DNA of 64,000 nucleotides, taken from the NCBI GenBank assembly GCA_019843655.1, contig JACDQD010000010.1, forward strand, positions 11,205,637 through 11,269,636. The letters are read 5' to 3'. Of the stretch, positions 1 to 11,400 are shown one piece after another; positions within the stretch are counted from its first letter, which is position 1; each line of letters starts with the position of its first letter. This DNA comes from Lethocerus indicus (Eukaryota; Arthropoda; Insecta; Hemiptera; Belostomatidae). The position numbers were made by a program, and so were the translations under genes. The notes below the pieces were generated by a model that made no database searches, was not told the DNA's origin, and saw only the letters and a program-made list of their open reading frames with translations.

Positions 1-780
1 CTTCCAATTTGGAGTCCTTACGTTTTTAAAAATTATTTATCATCCTCCATTAATTCCTCATAATTTCAGTTGATCATATTCCATTCCCCCTTCAGAAAAA
101 ACTGTCATCCGAATACCCTATTGGAGTCCCAAACGCCTATTAACGACTAATAGAGGGACAAAGTCATGTCGGGAATCGAAAACAAAATCGAAATAAAATT
201 ATTTCCGATCGTTATTAATTTGGCTCCCTCTCGGGCGATACATTATTCATAGGACATTCTAAAATTGATTATCCCAAACTAGGCCAAACATTCAATTTCA
301 ATAAACATATTTGAATCTAATGCGTGTCTCCCCAATTGATTTATGATTAAATTAAAAACTGGCCACCTCAGGTAACTGAACGAGGACCGTCTGAAATTGA
401 ATAGACTAATTAAAGCGACTAGTTCTAGAGATTAAATTGTGTTAATTACGAGCATGTGTTTCCTGGGCTTATTGCTGTCTAAGAAGGGTTTGACTTTCTC
501 AAATTAAATCCTCCCACAGTAATGGGAGTGTCAGTACACTGGGTAGAACTGGGTATTGAGATGTCCATGTGAATTTTCGAGAGGATCCAGTACAGTACCA
601 GTCCAGTGGTTATGTAATTGTTGGGTTCTTGGACCGATTTTGGCGACAGATAATACACCGAGATACACATCGCGGTAAAGTTAATACATATTCATTTCGG
701 CCGAACGTTATTCGATCGGAATCTAACTCAAAGCACTCGTAGTTTGTAACTAGTCGAAGGGTAGTCCAATCTAAAAAACG
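1..780. other. AT-rich DNA, nothing recognised
   Basis: This stretch is AT-rich with scattered short runs of T and A. I see no gene, repeat array or RNA signature. Short open frames are interrupted by stops in every frame. Confidence 0.7.
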
Positions 781-1545
781 GTATCTCGATGGAACGGGGA
801 GACCGCAACTCGGATATTGTAAAGTCCGAGGAACGCGCCGGTAAACTACGAGGATCGGAGGATAACAATGCCGGATGATCCGCGCAACTAAACCGTATAA
901 ACAATACAGATAAAACCCCCAGTTGTCAGTTCAATATACGTATAATTGGCCTCCGGTACACGGAAGATCGTTAAGGCGTATATTTAACACCCCGGGGAGT
1001 TTTAATAGGAGCCAGGGATCTCCGGGTACCGGTTTTCGATCGGGAGTTCAAAGAAGGGACGGGGAGCGCGTGCGAGTTAGCCGGCTAGTTAGACCGGGAC
1101 GGTACACCGGGGCGGAATGTCGCCCGCAATACCGGTCTGGGCCCCGGCCCGCTCTATAATTTATGTGTCCGAGCCGCCCGCTAACAAATAAGCCTAGACC
1201 GGAGATTAGCGGCGGTGATGAACGGCCCCAGCTCGCTCTGATCAATAACGACACGGGAGGAGATCCATTTGGCTGTCACACCTACAAATAGGAGGGCCGG
1301 AGAGCGCGCCCCGGCCCGCTTCCATCACCGGCCCGGGATTAATCCCGGCCGCTCCCAGCGCCTAATCCCAGATCTGTTTCCCCCTTATCTCCGCCCGCGT
1401 ATCCAGGCTTACCCGCCACCCCTATCGACACACCTGTTCCCTGACCGCCTAACCGGCTTAGGCCCACGGCCCTATAATTCGCTCGCTTGCTCCCACTTTA
1501 GATTTGGCAGCCCGAATAATGGGGGTTGACCTCACTGGCAATTTA
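781..1545. other. GC/CpG-rich island 1 (non-coding)
   Basis: Base composition switches abruptly to GC-rich with many CpG and CCGG words, then returns to AT-rich DNA near 1545. Open frames on both strands overlap here, as expected where TA-rich stop codons are rare, and none resembles a protein family. The island contains module A (955-1012), which resembles a stretch of the next island, a T-box-like half site TCACACCT at 1276, and an ACACCTGT word at 1430. A cis-regulatory island is the likeliest reading, by inference. Confidence 0.6.
955..1012 (+). repeat. Module A, resembles module B at 2235
   Basis: The order of words is GGTACA, then a GGA..TCGTTA segment, then the 12-mer CGTATATTTAAC (977-988), then TTTTAAT (1000-1006). 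The same order occurs 1.28 kb downstream at 2235-2300. The first 19 bases match at 16 positions and the 12-mer is exact, while the GC filler between them differs. This could be an old local duplication or two enhancers sharing site grammar. Confidence 0.45.
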
Positions 1546-1930
1546 TGCTTAAGCGAAGGGTGCGCGTTTCGATACATTTAAGAACCGATTCTTGGACAGA
1601 CAAAGTTTCAAATGACAAAATAATACCCGTAGCAGCAGAGCGAATCAGAAACCGTGAATAACTACTAATGTAGTTTCAAATAAATTAAAAGTAATTCCAA
1701 ACTTCCAAAATTTCCCAAGCACCGAATCATAATTTTACTACATTCTATCTGTTGTCGATGAACTTTTTTTATCCTATTTATTTTGGGGGTAGAACAGTGC
1801 GATACAAAACTCCTGTTGGAGAATCGATTCCGTAGACTCCAAATTAAACCACTATGAATAATACAGAATTTGGATCATGCCAATCGAGAGCCACCATACA
1901 TTTTAGGACTAGTGTTTACACGATTCGCAA
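1546..1930. other. AT-rich spacer
   Basis: AT-rich spacer between two GC islands. It holds short homopolymer runs only. No gene or repeat is recognised. Confidence 0.65.
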
Positions 1931-2450
1931 TCCGGCGCGACATTACGAAACGGAACAATGGCCGAAGCGGAATTCCTTTTTATTCGTAAACCCCGTCATT
2001 GTTTCAACGGCCAACAAATAGACCACAATTATTCCCCCTCCCCTCCAAACTGCCGTCTCCCCCCTCCTGTAAGATCTCGGGCCTTAATAGGGACGATAAA
2101 TACTTCCAGGGGGGAACTGAGACTTTACCGTGCGCCGGTAACGAAGTTATCCTATTCCACCGGAGGAGGTTTAATTGAATAGGCAATAGTGCCTGTTGTC
2201 AGATAGTGCATCCTAGCCGACGCAACCGGTCCCCGGTACAGGGAGGGTCGTTATCCCCGGAGACGTATATTTAACGCCGGCCGCGGTTTTAATGGGGGAC
2301 CCCGCCGATGGGAGGAGAGAGCGTCAGTCGGTTTCAAACTTCTCTCTTGCAAATGAAAACAGACGGAAGAGGAGTAGCGCCGAGCTCGATCCCGGTTGAG
2401 ACCTGAGAGGAATGACATGCAGTTGTTACTAACACGGTTCCAACATTTCA
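1931..2450. other. GC/CpG-rich island 2 (non-coding)
   Basis: A second GC-rich island containing module B (2235-2300) and an ACGATAAATA word near 2090. Open frames on both strands are short and overlapping. No conserved domain is visible. Confidence 0.6.
2235..2300 (+). repeat. Module B, resembles module A at 955
   Basis: This module carries GGTACA, a GG..TCGTTA segment, CGTATATTTAAC (2264-2275) and TTTTAAT (2287-2293) in the same order as module A. It has about 6 extra bases between the first and second blocks. Confidence 0.45.
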
Positions 2451-2860
2451 CTTTATTACTTGGGCCAGCACGACGTAAAATGGGTACACAGAGTATGTAA
2501 CGTGTCAATTATAAGACATGTTTATTCAACACGAAAGTAAATTAAAATAACGCGTTAAATAATAAGTCGTTTTTTTGGTACTACTGACAAAAAATTCTGG
2601 AAAATAATTCAAAAAGGTCGTCTTTTATTTGAAATTTATTATTGAATACATTACCCAATAATATTAAACTTGTATCTGGCAATAGAGGAAAACTAGATAT
2701 GTAAAATGACGAAATATATATCAACTAGCCAAGGGAAACAGTGCTGCACATCTTAGACTACTGTTCACCATAAAACTTTACAAAGAAGTTTCAAAAGAAC
2801 GAGAATCCCTCAACAATAAAAAAAATATAACCGTCCTGACTCGCGTCAAAACGGAAAATT
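2451..2860. other. AT-rich spacer
   Basis: AT-rich DNA with long poly-A/T stretches. I recognise nothing else in it. Confidence 0.65.
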
Positions 2861-3720
2861 GCTTCCGAACCCGAGCGGGGGTAAATGATGTGGGCGATAA
2901 ATACCCGGCGGTCCGGTGTTTGACACCGGTACCCGGAGCTGGAGGATTTATATCTTAATAACACGAGACATTGATACTCGAAAAATCACGGGGGCCGGGA
3001 GGAGGGAGATCGACGTCATTAGAATACGGAGGAGAAAACCAGTTTTTCACCGGAGTAGCGGGGAGTTTCGCGGCCCCGGTGCACCAACCGCGCGCACTAC
3101 TCCCAATTAAAAGCAATTATTGACTCTCTCCGCCCTGGAATCCACAAAATTGAATAATGACGAGCCTCCAAGGCAAACAATTGGGGCACCCGCCCGTTTT
3201 CCTTTCTGTTGTCGGGCGGGGAATCACAAAATTAGTCTAAGATAAACAGTTTCTAAATTACCGCTGCGAAACCGAGCTTGGATGAGCCAATACGAAAAAA
3301 AAATTGTCGGAACTAGTCTATAATCTTTCAGAATTATTATCCTATTTGTGATCCAGTTTCATTTCTGAACTTAAAAATATTCCATTGGGGCTTTTCTGTT
3401 CTCGCTGCGGGTGAAAATTCATTTAGGCACCTTTATAAATTATAGTTTCCGAACTGCGTACGCTATGACAGCGCAACGGCCCGGGGTTATGCTAATGAGT
3501 GACAGGCCCAATACCGGGGTTATCCTCTGTTACTAAACTGTAGAGGAGGGGCGCCATAAATAATGTTAATACTGAATTGTGCCCCCACTCATAAGCAGGT
3601 GATACCCCGGGATCTATCCCGGTCGCGGGGACGGCCGTGTGCGTTTCGTCAGTAATCATTTTCCCTGAGCACACGGCCAGCTGCAGGAGATGCATTAAAT
3701 ATGAGGCCGGTCGGGCATGC
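2861..3720. other. GC-rich islands 3 (2.86-3.24 and 3.46-3.72 kb)
   Basis: Two GC-rich patches flank an AT-rich gap. The first carries one of four exact copies of GGGCGATAAA (2892-2901). The second has two CCGGGGTTAT words about 35 bp apart, an ATGCTAAT octamer-type word and a TGACAG word, which are known POU and Meis/Hth-type cores. These factor assignments are inference from word identity alone. No gene is seen. Confidence 0.5.
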
Positions 3721-4180
3721 AGGTAGAATGCGTTATGTTTTATTATCGGAAGTGGGGGGAATCATTTATTGGTTCGATTCTGAATCTTTGTTTGAATAGA
3801 ATATTAAAAGGAGCTCTCGAGCGCGGCCGATATGATTAAAAGGTCCGATTCTATGTTTTAAAATACATTTCGAAATAAACAGGATGAAAGCATTCTACAA
3901 TTCTCTGAATAACATTCAGCATGGACTGAACTTAATTAATAGTATTTGTTCTTAATTAGAGTTTCTTAAATATGAGTAATTTAAAACGAAAATTAAATAA
4001 CGTGATAAAGTTAAAATAGAAAATGAGACGCTATTTCACTTCAAGTGTTGCACTTGCGGTACACTTTATATCTGACTTATTTAAAAATAAATAAAAACAG
4101 CCGTGTCAGCAGATTTATCTCACTAATAAAATTATACGAGCTAACAAATTTCCGAGATCACCGATTAGTTGTAGCGAAGG
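3721..4180. other. AT-rich spacer
   Basis: AT-rich DNA with no recognisable gene or repeat. Confidence 0.6.
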
Positions 4181-4740
4181 GGAAAATCTTTCAGCGGAAT
4201 GCCAGGCACCGGCCGGGGCTGGGCAGTACTTCATGTCCCAGCGTTAAAGTCTCCGGAGTCGGATTCCCCGATTCTTTTTTTTTCAGCTTTATTTTCTCCA
4301 CTCGGGAGCGGCCGATTATCAATCGAGGGGATCCTCGGACGGTGCCCATATGGCGGGGGAGGGGCACGGAGGAGAAGAACAATACGCAATATTAAGTGGA
4401 GTCTGTCACGGGGAGGGTAAAGAGGAGGAGGAGAAGGAGGAGGAGGAGGAGGAGAAGGAGGAGGAGGGACTAGATACTATCTGAGCGAGACAATGGGCTT
4501 CCGTGTGTGTGGCCGGGATTAAAACATTGAAAGGCCGGCTATCTTACAATCTATAATGTAAACAGAGCGGTGATTTACTTACGTACTGTCCAGACGGCGT
4601 CCAGTCCGAGAGCGTCGTCCCACGGGGGCAGACGGTCACATGAAACAGAAAGAAACAGAGGGGGGGAGGCGAAATTATTATTAGGAAAAATTGAGCGGAC
4701 ACCTCATACATTATTTACCGGGCTACCGGCCACCGGTGAA
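4181..4740. other. GC-rich island 4 with purine tract
   Basis: GC-rich island containing the GGA-repeat purine tract at 4419-4469. Open frames on both strands overlap over 4191-4420 and show no family resemblance. Confidence 0.55.
4419..4469 (+). repeat. GGA-rich polypurine tract
   Basis: About 51 consecutive purines, mostly GGA triplets with interspersed GAA. Such homopurine-homopyrimidine tracts can form triplex (H-DNA) structures and are common microsatellites. Confidence 0.9.
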
Positions 4741-5890
4741 ACTTAGGCATTTACATAACTCGTAAGACTTTTACGACACCGTAAACTAAGAGCAATTAGA
4801 CCCCTTTTCATCGTGCCACATAACTGAAAAGTCCCGTTTATTCTTTCGAATCTCCTTCGACTCAACAACTAATTCTTACCGACAGACGCGGCTTCTTTGA
4901 TTTAAAAAAAAATTGTATTTTTCTTTAAAACACATACGAGTTTAATAATACCGGCTTGGAATACGCAGCTCGAGCGTAATTATACGTATTGTCTAATCTT
5001 CGCGCCCGACTTATTTTTATTGCTTCCTTGTATCGGATATTATTTACCTAGGCGATAAAAAACTAGAAAAGAAGTCGCCTTAACGAGCCTGCACTTATCC
5101 TCATGAATTTTCAAAAGTTTTAATATGTTCCTCGGCGTACAAATATACGATTGCGGCAAAGAAATTATCACGAGTACTATTTAAGTTTCCCTCACCCATT
5201 GCTGACTTGTAGTCTAATGTAATTAAACTAAGACAGCTGGAGTTATTACAGACGAATAAATGAAGTTCAGATATTCAGCCTGAAGACTGTTAATGTTCCA
5301 TAAATCCTTGCAAGGATTGTTATAGGTTATACCCGATTTAATAGATATGTTTTTACGTTACTAGGTATTCCATGATATGCAATGTACACAATTACCATTA
5401 AGAGTCCTTTTTATATTTTTCAGTTTGGTCGCTGCAATAAATTTAAGGATGGGAAATTCAAATTACAAAACGGCGCAGTGGCTTGCATATACGCGACGAT
5501 CTACAAAAGAGGGATATGTTGTTCAATAATTATTAATGAATTTTAAAAAAGTTATTACCTACTTTAAATCACATAAACCGAAAAGGTGAACACTTTTCGA
5601 TATGCATAATAGTTTTAACACATGATTCTTTTTTCTTTCACTAGCATATACAATGTATAAACTGCTGTATTTCTGGTAACAAGGTGTGAAAATACCGGAG
5701 GATGAATGAACGGAAGGCGCCAAGGAGTGTGCAAACAAACAATAAGGGCATTATAATATAATTACAGGAGTTCCATAAAGCGTTGCCTTCTTCTAATTTA
5801 CGATTGCAATCCAGATGTATCATTGTTTCGCCTAGCACTTCAAAAACGCCCGCCCCCATGATATACGCCAGTGTAGATTGCGATTTTTAA
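4741..5890. other. AT-rich spacer
   Basis: AT-rich DNA. It contains a T-box-like AGGTGTGA word at 5682 and GCAATAAA words at 5016 (minus strand) and 5434 (plus strand). No gene or transposon is recognised. Confidence 0.6.
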
Positions 5891-6180
5891 CTATTTATTA
5901 TTTTATCTCACCCCCTGGGACACGGCATAAATTAAACACGGTCCGAATAAAAGGATAGTACAGCGAGACTGTACTACAGCGAGGCTGTAGATCATCGACG
6001 GATCTACGGGAAGGCGTGAGAGACGCCGTTTGATACCCGGGAATGGCTTCCGGTACTCCCTCTTTGAACTGGCTATGATCCCAGCCAACCGGGCGAAATA
6101 AAATCAAATCAGCAATAGAAAGGAACTTGGTCCGGGGGGAACTCAATTAAAAGTTATAAATATACGAGCCGGCCGGTTAT
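5891..6180. other. Small GC-rich island with hairpin train
   Basis: Modestly GC-rich segment. It starts with GGCATAAATTA (5924-5934), one of three exact copies in the window, and then carries the series of inverted repeats annotated at 5958-6087. Confidence 0.55.
5958..6087. other. Train of adjacent short inverted repeats (candidate structured element)
   Basis: Successive dyads can be read directly. TACAG-5 nt-CTGTA lies at 5959-5973 and a near-identical copy at 5975-5989, so the two form a 16-bp tandem repeat with 14 of 16 matches. GTAGATC-7 nt-GATCTAC lies at 5987-6007 and GGCGT-5 nt-ACGCC at 6013-6027. A TACC(C)GG/CCGGTA stem with a one-base bulge lies near 6032-6054, and TGGCT-8 nt-AGCCA at 6070-6087. 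They could be protein-binding dyads or folded RNA. Five-bp stems occur often by chance, so the clustering and the 7-bp stem carry the weight. No transcript evidence is visible. Confidence 0.45.
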
Positions 6181-6350
6181 TCGCACGTAATTTGTTACGA
6201 CACCTCTGGGAAAACGACAGACACGCGTTAAATCACATTACACCCCCAGGAGCGAGACATGTACATCACGAAAATAAATATTACCGTTTTAAAAATACAA
6301 AGCCGGATAATATTTTATATATTTATCTTAAAATCCGTCTACGTGAATAA

Positions 6351-6587
6351 TTAACCCTCTATGGGCCCGTGTAACTTTCAGGTCACATTTCAATTTATCA
6401 GATTTTACCAAATAATTATAGCTTTTTACCTGAGATGGCGGATAAATCTTAATCCTTTAACGTTGTCAAGACAACGAATATCAATATCATTTTTTTTCAT
6501 TTGCATATATAGGTTTGTAATTATTGGATTTTTCATTCCCCCAATTTTTTTGGATTTAAAATAAAAATTCGGCCCATAGAGGGTTAA
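6351..6587. mobile_element. piggyBac-like MITE (TTAA-bounded, 237 bp)
   Basis: The element begins with TTAACCCTCTATGGGCC (6351-6367) and ends with its exact reverse complement (6571-6587). After removing the TTAA target-site duplication, the terminal inverted repeats are a perfect 13 bp beginning CCCT. TTAA target sites and CCCT-type termini are hallmarks of piggyBac-superfamily transposons. At 237 bp, with an AT-rich interior and no transposase, it is a non-autonomous MITE that would need a transposase supplied elsewhere. It contains an inner dyad CGTTGTC-AA-GACAACG at 6461-6476. The perfect termini suggest a fairly young insertion. Confidence 0.85.
6461..6476. repeat. Internal palindrome of the MITE
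   Basis: A perfect 7-bp inverted repeat (CGTTGTC/GACAACG) around a 2-nt centre lies near the middle of the MITE. It may be part of the subterminal structure or chance. Confidence 0.6.
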
Positions 6588-7170
6588 GGTAGCAAAATAC
6601 CCCGGCTTTGATTTGATAGCAATCACTGGAATGTTAAGTAACCGAATGGGGTTTTTGAAAATTTCAATGATGCTCTGGTATTTATAAATAAATTTATACC
6701 TACATGGTGTAGCGTGCTGCACAAAATTAAAATTATTTTCCAATTTTTTATGCACGGAAAAAGCTCCATTAGAACACAAGTATTTTACAGGAAACCGCAA
6801 AGCAACAGTTTATAAATGTTCCATTAATTCTATAAATTGATGTTTATGTACAATATTTGTCCTCTAATTTGTTATAAAACCTGAAAAATCAACGATCGAA
6901 AGGATGAAAAAGATACCACCCAATATTCGGTTATGAGGCGAAGAATGTTATATGATGGAAGGTGCGAATGAACATGATGCGAATTCAGAACGAGGTGAAC
7001 TCAATGTAAGGGACCGTAAAATTGCCTGCCCTCGAGGAAAGTGGATTGTTATGACCGGAATTTGTTATAATATTGCAGGAGAAAAATTACAGTCGCTAAT
7101 TAAAAGAGCATCGAACAAATAGCTAGGATTTCTGAGATTGAATGTGAGTAACCGTTATTTAAATAGGAGA
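6588..7170. other. AT-rich spacer downstream of the MITE
   Basis: AT-rich DNA. The open frame on the minus strand at 6426-6800 runs through the MITE terminus, which argues that it is not a gene. Confidence 0.6.
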
Positions 7171-7575
7171 AAAAGAAACATTCATCAGCGATTGCGTTCC
7201 GCCATGTTGGGGGCGATAAAATCCGCAATGTTTACAGAAGGCAATTACACAACTGTCGGCCCGGGATTGTTCCGCGTTAAACAGCCCGAGTCAAACCGTA
7301 ATCCGGCGTTTAGTTTGACGAATCGGTGTTACAAAAGCGGGGGCGGCAGTTAGAGGCTCACAATGGGGGCCGGCTATTCAAAACGCCTCCTCTCCTCCGC
7401 CGAGTGAATGAAGGAGGCCCCCGGGGCGGCAATTACACGCCCCTTCTGGCGCACCATTCAACCGCCGCCACGCTCCCGCCCCCGCCTCCGCACCCGTCCC
7501 CGTCAGCCCTTAATGTCATTCCACTCAATGATTCTATTCTAAACAGCGGTTTTGAAGATCCGGCCGGATAAGACC
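7171..7575. other. GC-rich island 5
   Basis: GC-rich island whose start holds a GGGCGATAAA copy (7211-7220). Further in there is a pyrimidine-rich CCGCC/CCC segment near 7465-7505. No protein family is recognised in any frame. Confidence 0.55.
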
Positions 7576-8100
7576 ACAATTGAGACAGGTTTGAATTTAT
7601 GACCGGGAATAAATTTCCACAACGATACCGTAATAGACAACAGACTTTAATTTTAAAAATGATGCTTAAATTATATATACAATATTACCAAATAAGTGAA
7701 TATATTTTGTATATAAGGAGTAATATGTACAACAATTATAGGATAGAAATATTCCTTTTTTACCGAACGCGAAATCCTGCTAGTTTCAAGTAATAGCTAG
7801 CATTCCCAAATACATTACTGAATCAAAATAATACGCCGTAAAATTAATTAAAATAAAGCTTAGACGGTTTGTTTGCTCAGGTTGACATTTTTGTGTTGTA
7901 CAGACACAACATTGTTAAACAAATCAAGAGGCATAACAAGGTTCATTCTCCATAGCTATTTGTCTTTAATTATTGAATTTCAGGTGTTCCGATTAGTCAG
8001 AATTTCTGTTTATGAAGATGTCCCGAATTTCCCGAAAGGGACAGTCAGAATTTTTTTCCAAACCTCTACAACAACATTTTAATGGTAACCTTACGTGAAT
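7576..8100. other. AT-rich spacer
   Basis: AT-rich DNA with nothing recognised. Confidence 0.6.
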
Positions 8101-8490
8101 CGGGGCAAAAAAAGGTAATCCAACGGTAATCTGACGATAGCCCGTGTCCCCCATTTGCCGGGTCGCTAGGACGTAATTATACGGAAGGGGCGGGGGGGGC
8201 GAGCCCCCGGGGGGCGTCATTACACGGGCCGAGGAGAGGCCGCCCGCCCTCTCCACAAACATCTCTAGCGGTGAAGCCCGCATTTAATTCCCCGCCGCCA
8301 CGAGCGGCAGCAGGAACCCGATCTGGCATAAATTAGGCCGGGGACTGCCCGGGGCCTAAAACGATACCCGGCCGCGATATCTTGGAGGAGGAGGAGGATG
8401 AGGGCCAGCCGCTCCCGGCGGCACAGAAACCCGGATGACGAATTTACATCCAGCCGAGGTCCGCAGGAGACAACTTGTTGACACAAAAAC
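8101..8490. other. GC-rich island 6
   Basis: GC-rich island. It contains a G-run/C-run cluster at 8187-8216 that could fold as a hairpin or G-quadruplex, and a GGCATAAATTA word (8325-8335). Overlapping minus-strand frames have no recognisable domain. Confidence 0.55.
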
Positions 8491-11400
8491 GGAGTCAAAC
8501 CAATCTATATTCTTAATGATTATTGCAGCCCTGATAATTCTACAGTATGCAGGATTTGGGGCAGGGTTTTGGGATCGATAAAGCATCCTGTAGGACCGGG
8601 GTCTTTAACTAATCAAGGAATGCGTATTCCAGGCTACAGTTTATTCATCTGATACAAACAAGATATCCTTCTCCAGAATCGATATATTCCGTTTCATTCC
8701 CAGTTCGGGCAAACAGCGCGCCAAAGATAGTACGAATAATAAATTTTGAAAATTCCGCTGTTCTAATTAAATACAATGACGTATACGAGTCACAACCATC
8801 GTTAAAGTTGAAAAACGATGGTCAGATAACACCTTTCTGTGAATAAATATGACCGGCGGGGGTGGCGGGTGGCGAGCGGGAACCTTAACTTGAATTAACC
8901 ATTGTTTAAAATCTTAATGCTTAATTTATGCTAATTTGTAAGAGTCTTAAGGGCGATAAAATCAACCGATGGTGACTGCGGAAAGCCAGTAAGCAACTCA
9001 CAAACTGCGCCAATTCATATTCCGTGAAGGTTGAAAATAACTGCCCTAATACACACATATAGATCAGTTTTCCCCCGGTTCTCCTTTGTAACATTTTCTT
9101 ACGTCGGATTTTACGTTGATAGCTGATCATTGGGCAATTTTCGTTATGTACAAAGAACCTATCACAATTAGGTATCGAGAGATTTTATTAATAAAATCAA
9201 ATCAAAAGCCTGTTTTTTAAGTTTGAGTTTGTTCCAAATATGTATCCTATCATTTAAATGAATATTTCATTTCCGTCGTCTTAGTTATATGTCATGTTAC
9301 TATTCTTTCGGTTTCACTGTGCACAGTGACCGGATAGAAATGCGCCCAAATATGAACTTGTTATCAACAATCTAATCGCCTGATTAAAACAAACTACAAA
9401 TAATTTTGAATATCCATTGCTTCTCAGAAGACATTAATTAAATGCTAATTTAGACCAATCAAGTAATACCGGTTATCACGGCAATGATAAACACTGTATA
9501 AACAGCACACATTTCGGATTCCCACCGATAAGACCCCTTCCATCATTATGAACAATTAAAAACATAATCAATTAAACATGAAATCTCCGCCGCTCCGGCT
9601 GCGGCTCTGAAAAGGAAATGGCATAATTTTTTCCGAATTACGCCGAGAAATGACTTACCAAAAGTGATAAATGGTAAGGCGTGGTGGGGAGACGCATAAA
9701 TAGTGGACATCAGAGGAATAAATAAACGGTAATTTAATTTATTTAAAGCCCGACATTCGTGTGAGTAATGGAAGATCCAATTACATGCGGCCGAACTGCC
9801 TAAATGAGTCGGTTTAAAATTAAACGACCCTTTCCTGACGACGTTGAAACATTTCAACATACGTATAAGACCCGAAGTAACGCAGTGTACATAACACGCG
9901 AACGCTTTTTCGGTGTAATTTTTCCGGCGAAATTGTCCCCGTGCTTATTTCAGCCGCGAAGCATAACTCAGTTCAATGTTGCCTAATGTAATTCAGAGAT
10001 AATAAAATCAGATCCCGGACTACTATCTAAGAAAAAAGATTTTTCATGCCAGGAAAAGGTTGAAAAATACCAAAAGTATTGAAACGCCCTGTATTTAGCA
10101 AATTGTAATAAAAATATAATTAGGTGCGTAGTTAAAATATGGCCAATGATATTACGGAATTATGTTGGAAATATTAATTTAAAGCAGTATAATGGACAAT
10201 AACACTCGATGAGTATTATTTTTTATCATTTATTGGAATTATACTTTGGTAAGCAGGTGAAAATATTTTACTGCCTCAGTTTGTTGGGTAGGCGGATTAA
10301 ATAACACGAATTAAGTAACATTTAATAAACTGACAATGAAGTGACCTGCCCTTCGTTAATTCACTTAAGGCCAAAGGCGGACAATCGGAACGCCTAAATA
10401 ATTTGATTTTTGAAGGTTAAAAACTATTTAACAATTTAGATTAACGGATAATTAAGGTGCGGGGACGAAAACTTCCAGACCGTGGAAATTCAATTCCTTC
10501 TCCTCCGCGGTACGCCCGATAAGCCGAAGGAATAAATCGGAATTTAATATGCTAATCGCCATTTCCAGAAAATCGGCCCACGGCGCCGACTTCGCTAATT
10601 GAAAACGAGCGAAAACTCGTGTTTGCGAACGTGTTTTCTAATTGAAAGGATTTAATAAAAATTAATTAAATGAACGGTAAAGACCGTGCCGAAATTCACG
10701 AGCCTCGAAAGGAACGATTCGAAACGCTATTGGATGCATTCCAAAAACAGGCGCTGAATTCATTTGCGAGAGTTGCTGTACGATTACGAAGAATCTAACG
10801 GTGCAAAATTGATAAGGAAACCAGACGAGCGGGACTGGATAAATTCCAATTTATTTAATGCAACATTTTCAGGATACTAAATTTTCCAGAGGATAAAAGT
10901 CAATTTCAAGCGAAGAACTAAGCCGCCATTAAATGCGATCGCCATTTTTGGTTCAAAGCAGGCTCATAAAAATGTCAGTTAGTACTTAGTGTTAAAACTC
11001 ATTCTTGTAACGTCAATTACCCGATTTTAATCGCCAAGAAACATTTTCAGGAGTCTAATTAGTATGAAATATAATTCAACGCCTTTAAAATGATACTTTT
11101 TAAAATATTTTTTCCGAAAGTATTATCCTTAGAATTATTAGCTTTTTTTAATATAACTTAGGGCACCATATAATTTGGCGTTTCAGGAAAGTAGTTTTTG
11201 TTTTACTTTCAAATATGCTCCGGACATTTATTTAAATTTAGAGTTTTCTAATTTAAAAAAATACTAAAAGAAGAAGCCAGAAGGGTTTATTGTAATGTTG
11301 ATATTTACGAATGGTTTTGTAGCACGCGAATCAAAAATAATAAAAATAATGTTAATTTATAAAAGCTTTCAAATATTGACAGGAAATTCAACAGTCGCAG
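8491..11400. other. Long AT-rich stretch
   Basis: About 2.9 kb, mostly AT-rich. Visible items are a small GC patch at 8850-8880, a GGGCGATAAA copy at 8951-8960, a 16-bp perfect palindrome at 9314-9329, and a mildly GC-enriched segment at 10380-10620. I see no gene or transposon. Confidence 0.6.
9314..9329. other. 16-bp perfect palindrome
   Basis: TCACTGTGCACAGTGA reads identically on both strands. It could be a dimeric binding site. No second copy was noticed that would make it a transposon end. Confidence 0.7.

Noticed and set aside
6426..6800. 124-codon minus-strand frame as a transposase fragment
   Set aside because: It crosses the terminus of the piggyBac-like MITE into flanking DNA and has no transposase motif.
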